NCBI RefSeq assembly: GCF_000264995.1
Contig: NW_006767445.1
Coordinates: 733,163 to 797,162 of the forward strand
Reading direction: 5' to 3'
Source: Punctularia strigosozonata HHB-11173 SS5
Taxonomy: Eukaryota > Basidiomycota > Agaricomycetes > Corticiales > Punctulariaceae
DNA: 64,000 nt
Positions 11,332 through 20,924 of the stretch are shown here, piece by piece; positions within the stretch are counted from its first letter, which is position 1, and every line of letters starts with the position of its first letter. A program made the position numbers and the translations under genes. Below the pieces are notes generated by a model, which saw only the letters and a program-made list of their open reading frames with translations, was not told where the DNA came from and did no database searches.

Positions 11332-12714
11332 TTGACACCGGGACGCGCAGTGAGGCGCCAATCGAGTCGCGACTCTCAAGAGCAGCCCAGTACGAACGGG
11401 CACCTGTCGGGGAGGCACCACTGGAAACGGGCCAGGGATAGCCCACATTCGAAGCGCCACCGTTTGCATCGCACCTCGCCGGAAAGGAAGAGAAGGCGCA
11501 GAGACCCTTCCTTGGGTTCGTCGGACCGAGGAAGGAGAGAGGAGAGAGGAGACGGGAGGGCCCGCCATAGAACGCGTCACGGCCGGTCCTCGTCGCCGTC
11601 GAGTAGCCCTTCATCGAATTCAAGGTCTTCTTCGAGATCTTCACTATCGATCAGCTCCGGAAGTCGCCGATCCAGGGGCTCGTCCTCAGAGACGTCGCCT
11701 GCTCGCCATCATACGAGAGACGGGCCACGGAGCCGACATAGGTCGCGTAAGGATCGCTCGCGGAAGCATCGTGTGAGGACGAGTAGCCACACGCATCATG
11801 TTCGGGAGACGACCAAAGGCCCGCGCCGCCCTCAGCTCATCAGAGGGAAGCAGGCAAAGGCAGACTGCTACGCAATCCCGGATCCAATCCGCAAGAAGTT
11901 CCAGGAGGGGTGGACCTCCCATATCCCGCTCAATTACCTGACCGACAAGGCCGTCGCGGAATACGGATGCGGCACGTCCTCCCTCCTCACCGATATGTAC
12001 GCGGTCGACCCGGTCAAAGGTCTAATCCAGGCCGAAAAGGTCCTCCCATCCGCCGGAGAGCTCAAGCTGACCTTCGGCGAATGGTACCAAGCCTGGAAAC
12101 ACCTACTCCAACTCATCAGGGCTTACTTCCCGAGGGACTACGAACGATGGAGGAAGCACTTCAATCGCATCTGCCGCACGGACGGGGCTACGTCGGAGAA
12201 CTGGACGCTTTGGCTGGCCTACGACGCAGAGGTCCGCCGCCGATGTCACCTAGAAGGTATCGACCCCGGATCGTTTCACAAGAATATCTGGAAGAAGGTC
12301 GAGCCCGCGTATATCAAAACGCAGGTCATGGCCTCGTTGCAGCCCTTTCGGGCCTACAACTCAGCGCAAAGCTCAGGACCCAAACCGGAACAATCGTCCA
12401 GATCGGCGATGGGACGACCGCAACCATTCGCGCCCAAGCACATCGACGCAAGGTGCTTCTTTTGCGGAGGCAAAGGCCATAAGGCCTCGACGTGCAAGGC
12501 CGACACACTCAGCAACGGCCAACCGGTCATCCTCGTCAGGGGCGAGGACCGCTCCGTCCGAGACGCAAAAGGACGGCAATACTGCTTTTATTTCAACATG
12601 GCCGGGGGCTGCTCGAAGAAAGACGCCGGCCCATGTGCAAAAGGAGACCACCGGTGCACCTTGTGCGGCGGCGCAAACCACGGAGCGCAGAGCTGCTCGG
12701 TGGTCGTCGCCTGA
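11332..12714 (+). CDS. Ngaro gag-like region with zinc knuckles
   Basis: The first third is an Arg/Ser-rich basic stretch, followed by a globular segment. The C-terminus carries Cys-His clusters CFFCGGKGHKASTC and CTLCGGANHGAQSC with a CCCH-like cluster between them. This fits a nucleic-acid-binding structural protein. It overlaps the start of the next open region by 80 bp. Confidence 0.75.
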   Translation: MTPGRAVRRQSSRDSQEQPSTNGHLSGRHHWKRARDSPHSKRHRLHRTSPERKRRRRDPSLGSSDRGRREERGDGRARHRTRHGRSSSPSSSPSSNSRSSSRSSLSISSGSRRSRGSSSETSPARHHTRDGPRSRHRSRKDRSRKHRVRTSSHTHHVRETTKGPRRPQLIRGKQAKADCYAIPDPIRKKFQEGWTSHIPLNYLTDKAVAEYGCGTSSLLTDMYAVDPVKGLIQAEKVLPSAGELKLTFGEWYQAWKHLLQLIRAYFPRDYERWRKHFNRICRTDGATSENWTLWLAYDAEVRRRCHLEGIDPGSFHKNIWKKVEPAYIKTQVMASLQPFRAYNSAQSSGPKPEQSSRSAMGRPQPFAPKHIDARCFFCGGKGHKASTCKADTLSNGQPVILVRGEDRSVRDAKGRQYCFYFNMAGGCSKKDAGPCAKGDHRCTLCGGANHGAQSCSVVVA

Positions 12715-14359
12715 TCCATTCCCAATTGTGACCCCCCTCATCGCGCATCGCTGGGACGAAGCGCTCCGAAATCTAGGGCTACAGGATAGGTTCCCCGACA
12801 TCGCGTCGGGCATAATAGCAGGATTCGACATGGGCATTCGCTCACATCTAATGGAAACTTACAACCCGCCTAATCATCGCTCCGCGCTGGAGAACGAGGA
12901 GGCGATCAACGCTTACGTTACGAAGGAGAAGTCGGCTGGTCGATATTCGGGTCCCTTCTCGAAAGCCGAGCTCGAATCGCGCATAGGGTTCTTCAGGACG
13001 TCTCCGCTGGGAGCAGTCCCGAAAGCAGGCTCACACGAGATGCGAATGATTCAGGACTTTTCATTTCCTCGAAACGACCGCACGCATTCATCAGTAAATA
13101 GTGAGATCGATACAGACCGTTTCCAATGCGAATGGGGCTCGTTCGCCGAGATGGCCCTCTTGGTCATGGAAGCTCCGCCGAATTCGCAAGTAGCGACATT
13201 GGACGTGGACGCGGCCTTCCGCTGCATCCCGATCAGGCCAGACCAACAACGGCACTTCGTCATGCACTGGAGAGACCACTATTGGATCGATCACAACGCG
13301 CCATTCGGCCCGGCAAGCTCGCCAGGCGTGTGGGGTCGCGTCGCAGACTGTATGGCGGCAATGTACATGGCCCGGGGAATCGACGCCTTGAAGAAATGGG
13401 TGGATGATTTCGCTTTCTTCCGGTTTCCAATCGATGCCGACGCCGGAGGACCACCAAGGTATCGATACGGCCTAACGGAGATTCTGATATGGGCGGAGAA
13501 CCTCGGCTGGCCATGGAAACCTTCTAAGACGCACGATTTCGCGTCGATCTTCAGATACCTGGGATTCCTATGGGACCTGACGACGAAACGGGTGTCAATC
13601 CCCGACGAGAAGAAGGCCAGGTACTTAGTGAAGCTTGAGACATGGGTACCCGGCAGCGCCTTCACGAGGAAGGAAGCCGAACAAGTCCTAGGGACTCTGG
13701 TCCACTGCAGTATGGCCATTCCCGACGGCCGTTCACGATTAGTTCACCTTTCGAAGTTCGCCAGCTCGTTCCACCACGCCGCGTCCCCCTTCGCCAAGAG
13801 GAAACCGAATCACCACGTCTTCAAAGACCTCGAGTACTGGAGGTCGCACCTGCGGCGACCAGAGTGCGGCAGCTCGCTGCTAGTCCCGACGAACACATCG
13901 ACCTGCGATCTGTGGGTCGATGCGTCAACCTCGTTCGGCGTCGGAGTCGTGATCGACGAGACCTGGGACGCCTGGACGCTCACGCCGGGCTGGAAATCAG
14001 AAGGGCGGGACATCGGATGGGCCGAAATGGTCGCCGTCAAATTCGGCCTGAGATTGGCCATCGCGAAAGGTGTTTCCGACACACGCCTAATCATGAAATC
14101 TGACAACCAAGGGGTCATAGGCGCGTTGGAGGCCGGAAAATCGAGGAACACCAAGCAGAACCGCGTACTCCAGAGGATAGTCACACTCATGCGAACGTCG
14201 AACGTGTGGGTTATTTCGCAGTATGTCCCCTCGATTCAGAACAGGGCAGACGAACCTTCGAGAGGCATCGCCCCGGTAGGGCTGACTCGCTCAGACATCT
14301 CAATCAAGGTCCCGTATTGCATCTCAGGACTTGTGGGCATGGCTACATCATGTAATTAG
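12635..14359 (+). CDS. Ngaro reverse transcriptase / RNase H region
   Basis: The reverse transcriptase catalytic box appears as KKWVDDFAFF (about 13390-13420), preceded by an LDVDAAFRCIP box. Downstream the RNase H part shows CDLWVDAS, WAEMVAV, MKSDNQGV and NRADEPSR, the usual order for DIRS-like elements. This enzyme copies the element's RNA into DNA. Confidence 0.85.
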   Translation: MQKETTGAPCAAAQTTERRAARWSSPDPFPIVTPLIAHRWDEALRNLGLQDRFPDIASGIIAGFDMGIRSHLMETYNPPNHRSALENEEAINAYVTKEKSAGRYSGPFSKAELESRIGFFRTSPLGAVPKAGSHEMRMIQDFSFPRNDRTHSSVNSEIDTDRFQCEWGSFAEMALLVMEAPPNSQVATLDVDAAFRCIPIRPDQQRHFVMHWRDHYWIDHNAPFGPASSPGVWGRVADCMAAMYMARGIDALKKWVDDFAFFRFPIDADAGGPPRYRYGLTEILIWAENLGWPWKPSKTHDFASIFRYLGFLWDLTTKRVSIPDEKKARYLVKLETWVPGSAFTRKEAEQVLGTLVHCSMAIPDGRSRLVHLSKFASSFHHAASPFAKRKPNHHVFKDLEYWRSHLRRPECGSSLLVPTNTSTCDLWVDASTSFGVGVVIDETWDAWTLTPGWKSEGRDIGWAEMVAVKFGLRLAIAKGVSDTRLIMKSDNQGVIGALEAGKSRNTKQNRVLQRIVTLMRTSNVWVISQYVPSIQNRADEPSRGIAPVGLTRSDISIKVPYCISGLVGMATSCN

Positions 14360-14469
14360 TTTTTTCGAGATCGTCATGCTCCCCCATACAAAGAATAGAG
14401 AGAGACAGAGGCATAAGGGAGACAGAGGGATAGAAGAGTCAGTGGCGGCAACGCGCGCATGCAGGTCTC

Positions 14470-15624
14470 ATGCGAACGTCGACGACACCTCCACTCAGTC
14501 GCAACAGAAGTCAAGGCGCTCGCCTAGCCTCTCAGCATCCATCCTCTATCGATCATTTTACACTCCCGCGCTTGAAGTCCAGGTCAGCCAACCTCCACAA
14601 CCCAAACAGGATCAAGCTCTCGGGCCAGATCGAGGACCAGTTGTCCAGAGCTCTTCACCATGGGTGGGCCCCCTCGACCTTACAAGGCTACAACAGCGCA
14701 GTCAATAGGTTCATTCGCTTTTGCAAGAAGGAGAAAATCCACCGACAGTTCTGGCTCCCGGCAGACGAACTGGTATTGTGCGCCCTCGCGGCGTCGAGCG
14801 AAGGCCGTCACGCTGGTAGCACGGCGAGAAACGCTCTCGCGGGCCTCAAGGCGTGGCACGTAGCGCAGAACGCGGAGTGGAAAGGGGGCAAGCGCCTGAA
14901 GTACGTTTTAAACGGTGTAGAGAACCGTCGCCCGGCCCTCTCTCGCAGACCCCCGCGCCTCCCAGTCACTCGCAACTTACTACGCATCTTAAGGGCCAAC
15001 CTCGATCTCGCAGACCCAGTGGACATGGCAGTCTTCGCGGCCGTGTGCGTAGCCTTTTGGGGCCAGTGCCATCTGGGGGAACTCCTACCGCCCTCGACAA
15101 CCCGGGCCGCCTCGAAGAGATCCCCACATCGGGCCAGTCTCACCCCTCCTTCTCCCACCTCACCGTCCTATGTCATTCACCTCCCATCCACCAAGACTCG
15201 TTTCAGCCAAGGAGAGGACGTCGTCATCCTTCGGCAGCGAGGTTCCTCGGACCCCATCCGGGCTCTTCGACACCATTTGTTTTGGAACAACCCCGCCGAA
15301 TCCGATCATCTCTTCGTGTACAAGACCTCATTCGGTACCCGCCCGCTCACCCGAAGATTCTTCATGAAGAAATGCAACGCGGTCTGGATCGAAGCCGGCC
15401 TTCCGAGGCTCACGGGCCATTCATTTCGCATTGGAGGAACGACCGAGCTGCTGCTCGCCGGCGTCTCACCCGACATCGTCAAGAAAGCCGGAAGGTGGTC
15501 GTCCGACTCCTTCCTCCGATACTGGCGTGTGGTCGAGGGCATCCTGCCCACCCACATGCAACACACAGCCCCAAGCATTGTCCATCGCAAACGGAACAAA
15601 TCTCGACCGCTTGGTGGGGGTTAG
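14470..15624 (+). CDS. Ngaro tyrosine recombinase
   Basis: About 385 residues. The C-terminal catalytic region contains GHSFRIGGTTELLLAG, then KKAGRWSSDSFLRYWR, the conserved His-x-x-Arg and Tyr boxes of the phage-integrase fold. It inserts the circular DNA form of Ngaro elements. It belongs to the retroelement and is not a Starship captain. Confidence 0.85.
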   Translation: MRTSTTPPLSRNRSQGARLASQHPSSIDHFTLPRLKSRSANLHNPNRIKLSGQIEDQLSRALHHGWAPSTLQGYNSAVNRFIRFCKKEKIHRQFWLPADELVLCALAASSEGRHAGSTARNALAGLKAWHVAQNAEWKGGKRLKYVLNGVENRRPALSRRPPRLPVTRNLLRILRANLDLADPVDMAVFAAVCVAFWGQCHLGELLPPSTTRAASKRSPHRASLTPPSPTSPSYVIHLPSTKTRFSQGEDVVILRQRGSSDPIRALRHHLFWNNPAESDHLFVYKTSFGTRPLTRRFFMKKCNAVWIEAGLPRLTGHSFRIGGTTELLLAGVSPDIVKKAGRWSSDSFLRYWRVVEGILPTHMQHTAPSIVHRKRNKSRPLGGG

Positions 15625-15657
15625 CCGGGCGCTTGCGCCCCGTCTGGGTTACGGTCT

Positions 15658-15774
15658 GGGCGAGCCGTTGCGCTCGCTCCCGGCCTACACCCAAGCCAAG
15701 CTTCACCCGCACACTCCGGTGACTCTCCTAGCACGCTAACCGCTAGAGACTGCAGGACCGCAGTTCGCCCAAGA
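15658..15774 (+). repeat. Ngaro repeat B1
   Basis: 117 bp starting GGGCGAGCCGTTGCGCTCGC and ending CGCCCAAGA. It directly abuts A2. It differs from B2 (16040-16156) at three positions. Confidence 0.9.
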
Positions 15775-15902
15775 GCGGGCGCACCGGAGCGGAGGTCACG
15801 TGCGGCGGTGCCGGTTCTTGGGGCGGCGGAGGTCGCCTTGCTGGCTCCTTGCTTCCACTCCCGAAGGCTACGAGGGGGTCTTCCCCCTGCGTCTTTTGTT
15901 TG
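15775..15902 (+). repeat. Ngaro repeat A2
   Basis: 128-bp copy of A1 with three transitions. It is followed by about 137 bp of unique sequence before B2. Confidence 0.9.
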
Positions 15903-16039
15903 TCCCACCCACCGCACCCTGGTCGTAAATTGTTACATTACTAGGAATCACCATACAAGTCCAGACGATAGAATTAGCAATGAGCTGAAGTTGGTCGCGA
16001 ACGTTTAGTACGCTCCGGAGAGTCGGCCGAGTAGGCCGG

Positions 16040-16156
16040 GGGCGAGCCGTTGCGCTCGCTCCCAGCCTACACCCAAGCCAAGCTTCACCCGCACACTCCG
16101 GTGACTCTCCTAGCGTGCTAACCGCTAGAGACTGCAGGACCGCAGTTCGCCCAAGA
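16040..16156 (+). repeat. Ngaro repeat B2, right end of the element
   Basis: 117-bp copy of B1. Its end (CGCCCAAGA) marks the right boundary of the Ngaro insertion; the sequence after it belongs to the giant element. Confidence 0.9.
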
Positions 16157-16316
16157 GTACAATTAACGGAGTCACGTGCCGGTGGTGACGGAATGAGACA
16201 TGCATATTCTTACATGTACATACACGGACTGAGAATACATGGACGTGGGGGTAAGGTGCCGCACTGTTCGGTGCGCACCGGGTCCAACTCCCTTTTTATT
16301 TTCTATGCCACTTTTA

Positions 16317-19300
16317 AGACAGGGCCAGCGCAAACCCTGGTACATGTGACAACGTGACACCGGCACGGGTTGCGCGCTCCACAGCGACGCGCGTCGTCCC
16401 GACAAACATCATCGTCCTGGTCGATCCGGCACCGGGTTCGTCGTAAACGAAAGCAATCTATACATACATATATACTCATAAATACAACATGTGCCGCGAG
16501 TTGCTCAAGAGAGAACAAAATGGCCGCAGTAACACCGTGTCTGAGCTTCAAGGTTGACAAACATTGATTCGTCGTCGCCGAGGGAGTCTTGAACATATCC
16601 GAGACGTTCATCCAAAACCATGCCTTCGTGAGCAGGACTTAGATAGATTCCTTGTCCAGCTCCTCCATGATTGAAGCTGGAAGCTGCCGGTGGCCGTGAT
16701 ACTTCTTTGCTGCCCAGGCAGCCTGTTTGCCATTGAGCCTCTTCCTATATGCATCCATGAAACGCCGTGCTCGAGTAGCATAACTATGCAAACAGGTGAG
16801 AGGGAACAGTATGCAGATCTCTGTGTACATACCGACGTATAGTATCCAATGGGATGGACTCCAGCACTTCGATGACGTTCCTCTCGAGATTCTCCTCGGA
16901 GGATGAGCACGGGAGGAGTCAGTAACATCGTTTTGCGTGGCCCCAACACATCTCGATGAAGTTCAACTCGCAGTGGAACTTTGGCAGGAATAGGACACGA
17001 TATCCGCGAGATTTGCAGGTTGTTTCGAGCAGTGTGTCAACATGTGTGAAGTCCGGTTGATTGTAGAGCAGGCGGCGGCAGCAGCAGCGGTCGTTATTGT
17101 CCGGACAGCGAAATTGCGCGCATTCAGCTCTGATGTTGTCGGCATCGTGAAATCCTCGTTCCTTGAGGAGAATAGCCATGCCTTTGAAGGTGCCTGCACG
17201 AGGGTGGCCATCGGGGAAGTAGAGACACTGTGGTGAGCCGTCAGGGAGCTGTGCGTCCGTCATTTGCACCTTCTCCTTGACCACCTTGCCTGTCTTTGTG
17301 TTATACACAGGCTTGCCATCCGTATCTAGCTTGGCACGTTCCACACCGAACATCGGGTTATCGGGTCTTGTTGGAAATTTGGGCATCCTCCGCGCGGACA
17401 AAGCATCGTCAGCACGCTTGAGGTGCGTTGTTGCGTTGTCGTAGACAAACACATGCTCTTCGTCTGGATAAAACTGGTCAAGGATGTCCATTGCATCCTG
17501 TAGCTGCCCAATGATATCGTCGTTCGTGAACCAGCCATCCTGGGACTTCCCCGCCTTGAACAGTCGCCGTGCCGACTTTTGACCATCCGGTGAAAACAGC
17601 CATCCATGATCGGCTGAAATGAAGTCGGCCACCATTAACGATGCTCCCTCGCCCTTCGCCCTCGGTTTTGCAGTATCAGATGAATGAACCCAATGGACTT
17701 GTCGTCGATCATGCGCATAGAATGTGGATTCGTCGTGATGCCAGACGACAACTCAGCGAGGTCGAGGTCATGGCCAGTCATCAACCACCTCCTCTGCCGT
17801 GTCATTCCATGTCCGCATATTCGACTCCAACTCAGCGTATCTTGGTAGAAAGTTTTCTTGCCGGTACTCGACAACATCATCTCGTTCGTGGCCATCGACG
17901 TATTGACCAGATGGTGTCTTTGCCCAACGATACTCCATCATCCGCATCCAGTTTTTGGCTGTAGATAGTGCGATGGGTCGTCCAAGGTTGTACTTCACTT
18001 GGATTTCCGGGCTATTAATGACATCCGTGGCTTGCACGTTCTTGCCAATGCCAAGGAGGTGCTTGTGAATTTCTGTCGACAAATCTCCTTGTTCCAGGAG
18101 TGATGTACTCCATGTTCCGTAGAGATTCCAAGGTAGGTTGTCCCGGTCAGCGATGAACGATCGTGTCCATCGCCGGAGGGTCTCAGCGGTGGCCTTGCCT
18201 TTCTGAAATGCATGTGCAGCCTTCTCTGAGGCACCGATCCACGTTCTGTGTGGTTCCGAGGGATCAACGTACAACCACAGCAGCATGCGCATCATGACAA
18301 GCCGGTCCCGGAGGAGTTCATTGCCATCGAAGTGTTCATGGCCCAATCCTCTTGGACGCGTAGGGTGGATGATCTCATCCAAATCGGCCAATGCCGCTTG
18401 TGCAACTTCGTGCACGGGTGGCGGAACAAAAATCCCAGTTCTTTTCGGTGGGAGCGGAGTCCATGTTGCAGGCTCGATCAAACTCTGTTGATGTGAGACT
18501 GACGTATTGCTGCTGGCATCTTCCACACGTTCTGCTTATTGTTCACATGAGGATTGCGAACCAGCTCAACAGAGCATGGACATGCCTGGGTTGTGCTCCT
18601 GGGAGCTTGACGTGTCATCCCTCCTGTTCGCATCTTGGCCCACTCTCCACATCCCCTCCGGGTTCCACGAGCAGGAGAAGTTCATCTCAGGCCACGAAAT
18701 GTTCATTGATGAACCTCCCTCTTGATTCTGGATTGGTTGGAGTGCGGGGTGTTGTGCCGCCTGCGCATGAGCTGCAATTGTTGATGCAGCTTTTGAACGG
18801 AACATGGGCAACTCTCCCCCATCCTCGATGCAAGCTTCACTCAGTTTAGCATGCGTGCTTGTTATAAGATCAATAGACTGTTCGACAACCGCAGGGATCT
18901 GTACCGAACTGTCAGTTTGGGTTTGCAGGTTTCGGAATCCAGAACAAACCACTATGCCACTGCTTGAAGTAGTTTCTTGATTTTCCTTGTGCTTCTCTCT
19001 TATGTGTGCATAGTCACCAAGATTTCGAACACGAGCATGTTTAGTTTTGGACCAACGTCCCATAGGAATTCCAGTTGAGTGTGTTGCATCCGTTCTCGTC
19101 TACTCAGGCTTAGCCGGGCTCACTGACCCTGATCATTGATGTGCTGCAGTGACAACTATGCATTCTTTTATTATATCGGAACGACACTTCGAAGCAAAAA
19201 ATCAGAACCGTCAATCCATCAAAATCATACATGGGATTGTCCTTATGGTAGTCCATATACATATAATGTCATTGCGCAGCGAGGATATCGCTTGGACGTC

Positions 19301-19366
19301 CAAAAACATAGACTAGCGTGACAGATTAGATCAGGTGATGTACCAGGGTTTGCGCTGGCCCTGTCT
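16317..19366 (-). mobile_element. Tc1/mariner-like (IS630-related) DNA transposon
   Basis: A 3,050-bp element with identical 29-bp TIRs (16317-16345 and 19338-19366; outer end AGACAGGGCC) and TA on both sides (16315-16316 and 19367-19368), the classic target duplication of the superfamily. It carries one minus-strand transposase gene and is inserted in the giant element between the Ngaro copy and an uncharacterised gene. Perfect TIRs point to a recent arrival. Confidence 0.92.
16639..19063 (-). CDS. DDE transposase of the Tc1/mariner-like element
   Basis: The N-terminus MGRWSKTKHARVRNL is followed by a helical region and a long conserved N-terminal domain (18526-17768). The catalytic boxes follow in order: VWHHDESTFYA (first Asp, about 17740), FVYDNATTHL (second Asp, about 17440) and KFHCELNFIEMCWG (Glu, about 16950). 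A Cys cluster CCCRRLLYNQPDF lies before the Glu box. This is a large Agaricomycete transposase family. An in-frame TGA at 16919-16921 follows AKRCY. The reading frame stays open and family-like past it (EENLERNVIEVLESIP, and after an intron YATRARRFMDAYRKRLNG, ending at 16639). The TGA looks like a single C-to-T change of an Arg codon, so this copy has probably lost about 90 C-terminal residues. Confidence 0.85.
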
Positions 19367-19368
19367 TA

Positions 19369-20272
19369 TTATCACCACAAAAACAGTAGATACATACACA
19401 ATCACAAGCCGTATCTCTTTTAAGGTAACGCCAACACCGTAATGGACATGAGGTTTAGGGAAATTCTGTCCATCTCCCTCGCATCCTGATAAGAGTTGAG
19501 GGATGGAACCCATCTTGATCAGGTTTGATTTTGGACAAGTTGGTCCCGTCATAGATGGGAACTAGAGATAAGACACAATGAATACACAAATTTAGTAGTT
19601 GTTACACCACTCACGATCATCTGTGAGCCCCAGTGAGGACCTGTTTCTATTGCCTTTGCCAAAACGTGCATGACGATCGGATGACGGCTCAGATGATCCA
19701 CCGCCTGCCAGATATGAGTGTGGGAGAAATAGGATTGAGTATTGTCACCTACCATCTGATCGAGTGTTGAATTCGAACTTTCCCTCATACAGCTGAATAT
19801 TCACTGGTAATGTTGTCAGATACAAACACAGAAATGAAGGTTCAAACGCACACTGACTCTGCGGAGTCTGTGCACGCATTGAGAATAGCTAAGGAGTGAG
19901 CATTATTGGATAATGGGGACAAGACATACGATTGTGGAGTGACCGGGCCACTGACAGAGGGACCGACCACAGATCCTTGAGACATCGACACTCTGCAATG
20001 AAATAAGTATTTATTATCCCACAAAAATCACATAAATGCGGATGACTGACTCATTAATGGTGGCGAATCCATCTTGCAATTTGGATAGCTTTTCCAGAGT
20101 GAGGCCACCTCGTACACGTGAGTTAAGGATCTCAGCACGGGTGCGCTTGGGAGCAGCGGTACTCGTTGTGCCGGTAACAGAACTACGATTAGAGCGCCTG
20201 AAGAAGGAGGTCAAGAACTGGACATCGACTGGATAGTAGAGAGCCTGGCAGACCTGGCGGTTCGGGGAGCCA
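19369..20272 (-). CDS. uncharacterised cargo gene next to the Tc1/mariner insertion
   Basis: A run of short minus-strand exons joined by plausible introns: a Ser/Thr/Arg-rich opening (SFFRRSNRSSVTGTTS), EILNSRVRGGLTLEKLSKLQ, LYEGKFEFNTRSD, then AVDHLSRHPIVMHVLAKAIE, then a segment read as IYDGTNLSKIKPDQDG followed by HPSTLIRMRGRW. The last segment runs towards the right TIR of the Tc1/mariner-like element, so the 3' end was probably displaced by that insertion and by the Ngaro copy. A start at MAPRTARSARLST (about 20272) is possible but needs an early frame change through an intron. I do not recognise a family. Confidence 0.4.
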
Positions 20273-20284
20273 TTTTACGGTAGG

Positions 20285-20924
20285 AGAGGGATTCACAGAC
20301 TCTAGCTTTCTCCCCCACGTTCTTATATGCAGCGCATGGAAAATGCATATCCGAGAACGCTGTTCAAGCCCCTAGGCCATGACCAATTGGAGACCAGCAG
20401 ATTGCAGTCATTGTTGAAGCAACAGAGTAACAGGAGTGTTGGGCAGTTGGGAACGACCAGATGACATGGCCTTGAGCAACATGCCGGTGGCGATTCCGTG
20501 CCTCGCCGCCCTGATCTCACCGCCCACCGCAGCCTACTTGAATTTCATTCCCTTGGCCAATGGATACAGGGGTAGGTTCCCATTCAGTAGCTGCAGGACT
20601 GAGTCACAATGTTGACCCCTAGGACGTGCCGCCGGTGCTCATCTTTAGTGCGACCACCCCTATGCACCGGGAATAGCAGAATGGTATTTGGCATCCAGAC
20701 CTGGACCTCCCTCAAACACGGATCACTGGGCCTGGTTCTCGAGGGAAGAACATCCTTGCGGCGATACACTGCTGCGCCACTGTTCAACAGTGTACTGGTC
20801 AATATGTCTGTTCGTGTAATATTCTTTCTGTCATGCTTCTGTGAAGCGCGAGTATGTAATGTAAGGGAGATACACACTGAGTGGTCTGGAAACTTTGTAT
20901 AGCAAGATTGTAGTACCACTATAT
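20285..20924. other. intergenic stretch between two cargo genes
   Basis: No frame here has family-like content. It would hold the 5' region of the gene at 19369-20272 and the 3' region of the dioxygenase gene. I see no motif copy of the GGTGNTGACC family here. Confidence 0.5.

Larger units (their letters stand above)
10472..16156 (+). mobile_element. Ngaro-type tyrosine-recombinase retrotransposon
   Basis: The element has the split direct repeat layout A1-genes-B1-A2-B2 that defines Ngaro-type members of the DIRS order. It carries a gag-like region, a reverse transcriptase/RNase H region and a tyrosine recombinase. A1 and A2 differ at 3 of 128 positions and B1 and B2 at 3 of 117, so the insertion is young. 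It looks close to whole; I did not test whether it is functional. It sits in the upstream region of the KDZ transposase gene. No target duplication is visible, as expected for recombinase-mediated insertion. Confidence 0.9.

Noticed and set aside
11132-11644. 170-codon minus-strand frame
   Set aside because: It lies opposite the Arg/Ser-rich gag-like region, whose codon pattern keeps the complementary strand open; no domain.
14470-15624. Starship captain (tyrosine recombinase of giant fungal elements)
   Set aside because: The recombinase sits inside an Ngaro retrotransposon with its own split repeats, next to reverse transcriptase, and is not at the edge of the giant element.
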